Shown here: piece by piece, positions 57,182 to 64,000 of the stretch
Numbering within the stretch: the first letter of the stretch is position 1
How the letters are laid out: every line of letters begins with the position of its first letter
NCBI RefSeq assembly: GCF_905171775.1
Contig: NC_053501.1
Coordinates: 12,678,844-12,742,843 of the forward strand
From: Rana temporaria
Lineage: Eukaryota; Chordata; Amphibia; Anura; Ranidae
Reading direction: 5' to 3'
DNA: 64,000 nucleotides
Translations under genes and position numbers: made by a program
The notes under the pieces: generated by a model
The model's database searches: none
Told to the model about the DNA's origin: nothing
The model's input: only the letters and a program-made list of their open reading frames with translations

Positions 57182-57360
57182 GTGCAGTATACCCGGCTCA
57201 GCTATTCCAAGAGAAGCTCTTCTCTGCTATTAGGAAAGGAAAAGTCCAATTCTATACATTTCATTTAAAGCAGAACTCTGGCCTTCCCTACAGTCTTGCA
57301 CAGTTATACCGACTCTTCTCCTGGACTGAAATGGCTTACTCTACATTTCACTGCGAGCTT

Positions 57361-57785
57361 CTACTGATACGCCGTCGTATAGTAAGTCATGTTAAGGTAT
57401 GGGCGTGGGAACAGCGTTGTATTTTACGTCGTTTGCGTAAGTCGTACGTGAATGGGGCTGGGCGTAAGTTACGTTCACGTCTAAAGCATTGAGCCAACGT
57501 ATCTTAGGGAGTATTTGCGACGTGATTCTGAGCATGTGCGCGCATGCGCCGTTCGTTCGGCCATGCATTTACATGGGGTCACGGTTAATTATAATACAAC
57601 ACGCCCACTGCCTTGCTACTTTGAATTAGGCGGGCTTACGCCGGCCCATTTACGTTACGCCGGCGTACATATGGGAGCAAGTGCTTTGTGAATACTGTAC
57701 TTGCCTCTCAATGTTACGACTGCGTAGCGCATATGAGATGCGCTACGCCTATCTAAAGATGCGCCGATCTCTCTGAATCCCGGCC
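57361..57785 (+). mobile_element. CpG-rich MITE (copy N), 5' part deleted
   Basis: Starts inside the family at ACTGATACGCCGTCGTATAG and jumps directly to AGTCATGTTAAGGTATGGG, so most of the 5' half is missing. The 3' terminus CTGAATCCCGGCC is present and meets TTAA-family sequence AGCGTCTACAAAATAGGGG. Confidence 0.8.
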
Positions 57786-57786
57786 A

Positions 57787-58331
57787 TAGCGTCTACAAAA
57801 TAGGGGATAGTTTTATCGCATTTTTATTATTATTATTTCTTTATTAGTAATGGCGACGATCTGTGATTTTTATCGTGACTGCGACATTATGGTGGACACA
57901 TCGGACACTTATGACATTATTTTGGGACCATTGTCATTTATACAGCGATCAGTGCTATAAAAATGCACCGATTACTGTGTAAATGACACTGGCAAGGAAA
58001 GGGTTAACACTAGGGGGCGGTGAAGGGGTTAAGTGTGTCCTAGGGAGTGTTTCTAACAGTGGGGGGATGGGCTACAAGGGACACAACACTGATCACTGCT
58101 CCCGATGACAGGGAGCAGACGATCAGTGTCCTGTCACTACACAGACCAGGGAAATACCTTGTTTACGGGCATCCCCCCGTTCTGCAGCTCCGTGAGACGA
58201 TCGCGGGATACCGGCGGACATCGAGTCTGCGGGTCCCGCGCATGTGCCCGCACAGCGACAAATTCAAAGCAACATCCAGGTACGTTGCTTTGCGTAGCCG
58301 TGCCATTCTGCCAACGTATATCGGCAGGTTA
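57787..58331 (+). mobile_element. TTAA-family (P2-like) right part
   Basis: It matches P2 from AGCGTCTACAAAATAG onward: GTAATGGCG, ATCGTGACTGC, CACATCGGACACTT, then CTGATCACTGCTC and TGACAGGGAGCAG. Ends GGCAGGTTAA. The left half is missing beyond MITE N. Confidence 0.75.
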
Positions 58332-58567
58332 AAGGCAAATAGGACTGTGTACTTTGCAAGTGCAGTTGTTACATAGCTTAGTAAATGAAGTTCCTTTGTA
58401 AAGAATAACCAATCACATGCAAGGAAAATAAAAACAAAACAGCATTTATTTGCTTGCACGTGATTGGATGATGGAAGTCAGTAGCACTCTCCCCTCATTC
58501 GCTAAGCTCTAGAGCAACTGCACTTGCAAAGTGCTCAGTCTATTTGCCTTTAGTAAATCATCCCCTA
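58332..58567. mobile_element. Palindromic MITE (AGGCAAATAG...CTATTTGCCT)
   Basis: AAGGCAAATAGGACTGTGTA and ACTTTGCAAGTGCAGTTG at the left reappear as reverse complement at 58512-58552. The right side extends to TTAGTAAATCATCCCCTA, so the left side is slightly truncated. Confidence 0.75.
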
Positions 58568-59075
58568 GGTATTTCTCGTCCTCGGGATGGCGGTTTTCAT
58601 GCGCGCTGTGAGTGAAGACATTCATGTTTACCGAGAAAAGCTTGGATCAGAATCTACAATGAAAAAAATATACCGCTAATTGCTAATTGCATGCTAATTG
58701 AATGAATTTTTTTTTTCTGTAGAGATTATTCAATTTACCTGGATGAATAATGTATAAATTTAATGATTAAATTGCAAAGCTGTAAACTCTGTGTCGGTTA
58801 TGAATATTCAAAGCCTTCCCTTCCACAGCCTTTCTCTCAATCATCACTGCCAGCGAATCTTCTCACTTTAATGGCTCAAGTCTCACGTCTGCGAGCCAAA
58901 CTACCTGTGTTTTAATGGCAGCCAATCAGAATCTTTCATTTATATTTCTTAGTTGTAATTAAAACTGAGAAAATCCACCATGAAATACATTCCAGACAAA
59001 AGTCAACAGGGAATTTACCTAAAGTCAACTTAAAATAAATTTAAAGCCTATTTTGTTATATTGGTTAGAGTAGAG
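58568..59075. other. AT-rich block with homeodomain-type motif cluster
   Basis: 58676-58702 contains three close GCTAATTG words. Further on are ATGATTAAATTG and TTGTAATTAAAAC, plus an inverted CCAAT-like AGCCAATCAGAA near 58921. No repeat termini. A plausible non-coding regulatory element, unproven. Confidence 0.35.
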
Positions 59076-59212
59076 CAGCCTTTCTAACCGTTGTACCCCA
59101 GAGAAACCCTTAAAATAATTTTCAGGTCTCAGGGAACCCTCGATAAAACCAATTCATTGGGGGGTAAGTAGGAAAAATTCCCCCTTTACATTGCAGTCAA
59201 AATGCCCCCTTA

Positions 59213-59690
59213 GGCTGCGTACAGACGAGCATACATGTACGATGAAACCGGTCCGCCGGACCGTTTTCACTGTACATGTCTGCCCGGGGATTTCTGTATG
59301 GTGGCTGTACTCACCATCATACAGAAATCCGCGCGTAAACAATATGCGGGGCGTGTCCGCGCCGTCGCCGCGACGATGACGCAGCGACGTGGGCGGCCCT
59401 GCCAGTTAAATGCTTCCACGCATGCGTCGAAGTCATTTGACGCATGCGAGGGATGGCGGGCGCTCGGACATGTACGGTAGGTCTGTACAGACGACCGAAC
59501 ATGTCCGAGCAGGCAGGATTTCAGCGGGCTGTTTTAAAACAAGTCCAGAAATATTTGCTGGGAAAAGGCCCGGCGGGCAAATGTTTGCTGGAATCCTGCC
59601 CGCTCGGGCCTACACACGACCGAACATGTCTGCTGAAACTGGTCCGCGGACCAGTTTCAGCAGACATGTTCGGTCGTGTGTACGGCCCAT
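59213..59690. mobile_element. TA-target palindromic element, 478 bp
   Basis: Ends GGCTGCGTACAGACGAGC and GTCGTGTGTACGGCCCAT, with TA at 59211-59212 and 59691-59692. Arm words are GGTCCGCGGACC and ACATGTCTGC, repeated in both orientations. Core TTTGACGCATGCGAGGG near 59437. Confidence 0.9.
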
Positions 59691-59823
59691 TACAGGTAGC
59701 TAAAAACATCATTGGTGTCATACCACTGGCATTACCAAGTGTCGTTGACCCTGGAACTATGCAAATACCGTAAAATGCGAGGTCAGTCAACGACAGCTCA
59801 AGAAAACCCTTAGCCACCTCGTA

Positions 59824-60202
59824 AGCCGCGTACACACGATCAGTCCATCCGATGAGAACGGTCTGAAGGACCGTTGTCATCGGTTAACCGATGAAGCTGA
59901 CTGATGGTCCTTCGCGCCCACACACCATCGGTTAAATAACCGATCGTGTTAGAAGTTCAATGCTTCCAAGCATGCGTCGACTTGATTCTGAGCATGCGTG
60001 GATTTTTAACCGATGGTTGTGCCTACTAACGATCGGTTTTAACCTATCGGTTAGGAATCCATCGGTTAAATTTAAAGCAAGTTTGCTTTTTTTTAACCGA
60101 TGGTTAAATAACCTATGGGGCCCACACATGATCGGTTTTGACCGATGAAAACGGTCTATCAGACCGCTGTCCTCTGGTTAACCTATCGTGTGTACGAGAC
60201 CT
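59824..60202. mobile_element. TA-target palindromic element, 379 bp
   Basis: Ends AGCCGCGTACACACGATC and ATCGTGTGTACGAGACCT, with TA at 59822-59823 and 60203-60204. Arm word ACCGATGGTTAA/TTAACCGATG occurs about ten times. Core TTGATTCTGAGCATGCGTGG at 59982-60001. Confidence 0.92.
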
Positions 60203-60321
60203 TAGGAACCCCGATTGAGATTTGCAGGAGTAAAGGATGGTGAAAACCCCCTGTTCCCGTTCTCTATCTGCTCTGATGAACATCGTTGCCAGAACTTTTG
60301 AGTTCTCATCAAAGAAGGGAT

Positions 60322-60594
60322 CAGTGTTGCCAACCGTCCGTATTTTTACCGACTGTTCATAAAAACGGGCACTTTTTTCCCCGTTCGTAAATGTCCGTGG
60401 CTGCGGGAATGTGCCAGTAAAAATAGCCGAGATCGGTTCCGCCCTCCCTGCATCTGCCGGCTTGTGCGTGTCAGGTGGAGGATAGGGGTAAGCCAAACCA
60501 CCAAGCCCCCACCTCCCCCGCTGTTTCTCAACGTGAAATTTCACTTTTTTTTTTTTTTTTGCTTGGGGCCCCCAAATGTCTTCGAACGGCCCTG
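60322..60594. mobile_element. Mosaic of two hAT-like ends
   Basis: The left end CAGTGTTGCCAACCGTCCGT and right end CTTCGAACGGCCCTG belong to different terminal types, so two truncated elements meet, possibly at the T-run 60546-60560. Confidence 0.5.
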
Positions 60595-61815
60595 ATGGCA
60601 GGATCCCACTGCTGAAACCATAATGTGACAATGGCAGACAAGGATCCAGCTGCTGCCACTAAAATGTTATGGCAGCTGTCGCTGCCACCAAAATGTGATG
60701 AGGGCAATCAAGCATCCCACCTCTGAAACCAGAATGTGACAATGGCAGTCAAGGATCCTGTGGCTGCCAGCCGCTGCCACCAGAATAAGATGATTGATGG
60801 CAGTCAAGGATCCCACTGCTGAAACCAGAATGTGACAATGGCAGACAAGGATCCAGCTGCTGCCACTAAAATGTTATGGCAGCAGTCGCTGCCACCAAAA
60901 TGTGATGAGGGCAATCAAGGATCCCACCTCTGAAACCAGAATGTGACAATGGCAGTCAAGGATCCTGTGGCTGCTGCCACAAGAATGTGATGACGGCGGT
61001 CAAGGTTGCCAGTCGCTCCCACCAGAATGTGATGATGGCAATCAAGGATTCCAGCCACTGCCACCAGAATGTGATGACGGTAGCCAAGAGTTGCAGCCGC
61101 TGCCACCAGAATGTGACTACGGCAGTTAAGGATTCCAGCCGCTGCCACCAGAATGTGACTACGCCACTACGGCAGTCAAGGATTCCAGCCACTGCCTCCA
61201 GAATGTATTGGTGGAAGTCAATAATCCCACTGCTTCCACCAGAATGTGATGACAGAAGTCAAGGATTCCAGCCGCTGCCACCAGAATAAGATGATTGATG
61301 GCAGTCAAGGATCCCACTGCTGAAACCAGAATGTGACAAGCGTTGCAGCCACTGCCACCAGAATGTGACTACGGCAGTCATGGATTCCAGCCACTGCCTC
61401 CAGGATGTATTGGTGGAAGTCAATGATCCCACCGCTGCTACAAGAATGTGATGACGTAAGTCAAGGACCCGACCGCTACCACCAGAACTTGACGGCAGTC
61501 AAGTTTCCCACTGTTGCCACCAGAATGTGATGACGTCAGTCAAGGATCCCACCGCTGAAACCAGAATGTGACAATGGCAGTCAAGGATCCCACGACTGCT
61601 GTCACCAGAATGTCAAGGATTCCAGCCACTGCCACCAGAATTTGATAACGGAAGTCAAGGATTCCAGCCGCTGCAACTAGAATGTGATGACGGAAGTCAA
61701 GGACCCCGCCATTGGCACCATGATGTGACAATGGCAGTAAGGATCCCGCAGCTGCAACCAAAATTTGACAATGGAAATCAAGGCTCAAGCAGCTGCCCCC
61801 AGAATGTGACAATTA
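60595..61815. repeat. 42-bp minisatellite with 207-bp higher-order duplication
   Basis: Units combine CTGCCACCAGAATGTGATGA and CGGCAGTCAAGGATCC, about 29 imperfect copies. A larger block starting TGAAACCA at 60613 repeats at 60820, so neighbouring units were copied together. Confidence 0.9.
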
Positions 61816-61931
61816 CTATCCTAGCCTCACCCTGTGCAGAGATTTTCCAGCTCACAGGGACAACAATCTAAGCACCAGCAGACTGAGATTGATTGTTACT
61901 GGGGTTGGTTAACTCCGTAGTTAACTCTACA

Positions 61932-62573
61932 CAGGGCTTTTTTTCTCAGAGAATAGGTGAAGGAACTCCCTCCTTCTGTCACCTCTTGTGTCCACCCCCT
62001 ACCCACCCCCAAGCACCATTCCTTGGTTCCACTCCCTACCCATCTCTGAGTACAGTTCCTTGGTTCCACCCCCTACTCACCTCCTAGCACTATTCCTTGG
62101 CTCCACCCCCTACCCACCCCTGAGCACCATTCATTGGTTTCACCCCTACCCACTTCTGAGCACCATTCATTGGTTTCACCCCCTACCCACCTCTGAGCAC
62201 CATTTCTTGGTTCCACCCCCTACCCACCTCTGAGCACCATTCTTTGGTTCCAACCCTCCCCACCTCCGAGCACCATTCCTTTTCTCCGCCCCTACCCACC
62301 TCCGAGCACCATTCCTTGGTTCCACCCCCCACCCACCTCCGAGCACTATTCCTTGGTTCCACCCCCTACCCACCTCCAAGCACCATTCATTGGTTTCACC
62401 CCCTACCCACCCCCCTACCCACCTCTGAGCACCATTCCTTGGTTTCACTCCTTACCCACCTCTGAGCACCGTTCCTTGGTTCCACCCTCTACCCACCTCC
62501 GAGCACCATTACATACATTAAGATCTGGAGGTGCCGGAAATGCGTTCCCCCGCGTTCCTGCTGGAAAAAAGCC

Positions 62574-62576
<3 letters not shown>
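61932..62576. mobile_element. hAT-like element (CAGGGCTTTTTTTC...GAAAAAAGCCCTG)
   Basis: The inverted ends are clear. The 8-bp flanks differ (ACTCTACA versus the TATATATA microsatellite), so the right flank has probably been rewritten by the TA repeat. The interior is mostly a minisatellite. Confidence 0.7.
61985..62515. repeat. ~37-bp minisatellite (GAGCACCATTCCTTGGTTCC)
   Basis: About 14 units of GAGCACCATTCCTTGGTTCC plus ACCCCCTACCCACCTCC, with CATTCATTGG and TTCC/TTTC variants. Wholly within the element at 61932. Confidence 0.9.

Positions 62577-62610
<34 letters not shown>
62577..62610. repeat. (TA)17 microsatellite
   Basis: Pure TA repeat directly next to the hAT-like right end. Confidence 0.97.
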
Positions 62611-62614
<4 letters not shown>

Positions 62615-63585
62615 CACAAACCGTAGCCATTATCGCGATGGATACGACTAGGGCCCATACAGGGCTAAAACACGTAAGCGTGGGATTATACTGATAACTT
62701 TTATCCTGTGTTTAATGAAAGTATTTCTGTGGTCTCAAGTGCATGTGCGCGGAGGTATTAATCCCATACATTTACTGGAATACAATATCTTTCACTATAG
62801 CGGGACTTCAGCACTTGAGACTTTCCTGGAAAAGTCATCCATGCCAAACACGGCTCAAGGAAATGCCTGTGTAATTAGGAGTATTTTTACACGCGGTGTC
62901 CTCGCCTATTTGCTTATTCTAGCGAGGCTCAGCCGGGGCGAACGCGTTATTGTAATATTTTCAATAATAGGTATAAAGTGAATGTTCTTCATTGACTCAG
63001 GTTTTATTGTATATATCTGGCTCTCAGGTCACCAGCTCATAAATACATTTGAACTCTCCTGTCTTATCAAGAGAGGCTCCGCGGGGACCAGGCTGCGGCA
63101 GATAAAAGCATTTACTCTCTTTCATTGTGTTTTTTTTTTTATCGCCAGAGAAATAAAAATACCTGACAATCATGCAAAATGGGAAGTAGATCAGATCAGG
63201 GCGTCATTAAAATGTCACTGTAGAGAGGAGGCAATGTGTAAATCTTGCCTTTGTCCTCTGCTGTATTTCATCTGGGGTTAAGGAAGACATAAATTGCCTC
63301 CAATTCCCAGATAAATGGTCTGCCAGGGACACCGAGCAAACCAACCGGCATTCACACCGGACCTGTGCCGCACCAAGGAGTCTGTTTTATCAGGCGACTG
63401 TTGATTCAGGGATGATAGGAGACAATGGTGGGCTCAGGGCATGGATATAATTAGTTGGTTCCCAGAATCCTTTGCAAAGCACAAAGGTATGAAATGTTAT
63501 CATGTAATATAAGAGAGAGAAATGCAGGACTTCAGAAAAAAATGGTGATTTGTTTTATTTTTCTGAATAAAGTTAAAGGATAACC
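62611..63585. other. Apparently single-copy stretch
   Basis: No repeat termini. Contains mixed GC islands (CGAGGCTCAGCCGGGGCGAA at 62924) and AT blocks. Two small plus frames (62715-62981, 62982-63281) have no domain. Candidate unique or conserved non-coding DNA. Confidence 0.35.
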
Positions 63586-64000
63586 TTCACTCTCAGTGAT
63601 GTCACCAGTCTCTAGTAAATGGATAGGCTGCACTCTCAGTGATGTCACCGGTCTCTAGTGAATGGATAGGCTGCACTCTCAGTGATGTCACCGGTCTCTA
63701 GTGAATGGATAGGCTGCATTCTCAGTGATGTCATTGCTCTCTTGTGAATAAATAGGCTGCACTCTCAGTGATGTCATCGTCTTCAGTGAATGTATAGGCT
63801 GCACTCTCAGTGATGTCACCGGTCTCTAGTGAATGGATAGGCTGCATTCTCAGTGATGTCATTGCTCTCTTGTGAATAAATAGGCTGCACTCTCAGTGAT
63901 GTCATCGTCTTCAGTGAATGTATAGGCTGCACTCTCAGTGATGTCACCGGTCTCTAGTGAATGGATAGGTTGCATTCCCAGTGATGTTATTGCTCTCTTG
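63586..64000. repeat. 43-bp minisatellite with 128-bp three-variant period, runs off window
   Basis: Units open GGCTGCACTCTCAGTGATGT. Three variants (CACCGGTCTCTAG, CATTGCTCTCTTG, CATCGTCTTCAG) follow in fixed order with the CACCGG landmark at 63689, 63817 and 63945, giving a 128-bp period. The array continues past 64000. Confidence 0.92.

Larger units (their letters stand above)
59076..60280 (+). mobile_element. hAT-like host (CAGCCTTTCTAACC) split by two TA elements
   Basis: Starts CAGCCTTTCTAACCGTTGTA and TTTTCAGGTCTCAGGGAACC. Continues as TACAGGTAGCTAAAAACATC between the inserts and GGAACCCCGATTGAGATTTG after them. A clean right terminus and duplication are not visible. Confidence 0.55.

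Overview
This 64 kb window looks like vertebrate, most likely amphibian (ranid frog type), nuclear DNA from gene-poor intergenic space or a large intron. I found no host exon, tRNA, rRNA or bacterial-type operon. The organism call rests on the repeat repertoire: dense Tc1/mariner, hAT and TTAA-flanked DNA transposons, CpG-rich palindromic MITEs, a Penelope-like element, an L1/Tx1-type ORF1 relic, an L2-like reverse transcriptase relic and solo LTRs. No species is proven. Nearly all long open frames are shadows of tandem repeats or MITEs; those with recognisable protein similarity are dead transposon genes.

DNA transposons make up most of the window. (1) At least 14 copies of one 0.65-0.75 kb CpG-rich MITE family, with termini like GGGCCAGATTCAC, lie scattered throughout; six have clean 3-bp target duplications. 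(2) Six elements share the terminus GTACACACGA, TA target duplications and a common centre but have different arms. (3) TTAA-bounded elements lie at 2.9, 4.2, 41.3, 42.0 and 55.8 kb. (4) Six hAT-like elements have perfect 8-bp target duplications at 12.9, 21.9, 30.5, 33.4, 47.8 and 49.2 kb, and there are several broken relatives. (5) Tc1-like relics with transposase fragments lie at 7.6, 26.8-29.8 and 33.0-35.0 kb.

Retroelements are minor: a Penelope-like GIY-YIG end at 7.9-8.8 kb, an L1/Tx1-like ORF1 fragment at 17.9-18.4 kb, a LINE RT tail at 32.7-33.0 kb, and two well-defined solo LTRs (14403-15079 and 27739-28228) bounded by TGTCA...TGACA with 5-bp duplications.

Tandem repeats are very abundant: a 24-bp array (6.4 kb), a 0.5 kb higher-order array (9.7-11.7 kb), a ~190-bp array split by two MITEs (18.4-20.9 kb), about 57 copies of a 31-bp unit (23.9-25.7 kb), a GATA/GACA microsatellite (52.2 kb), a 42-bp array (60.6-61.8 kb) and a 43-bp array running off the right edge. 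Many arrays lie inside hAT-like elements, each with its own private unit.

The insertions nest inside one another, so relative age can be read directly. The only stretches that look like non-repeat sequence are AT-rich blocks near 25.7-26.7, 36.6-37.3, 43.9-44.5, 58.6-59.0 and 62.6-63.5 kb, where non-coding regulatory elements could lie.
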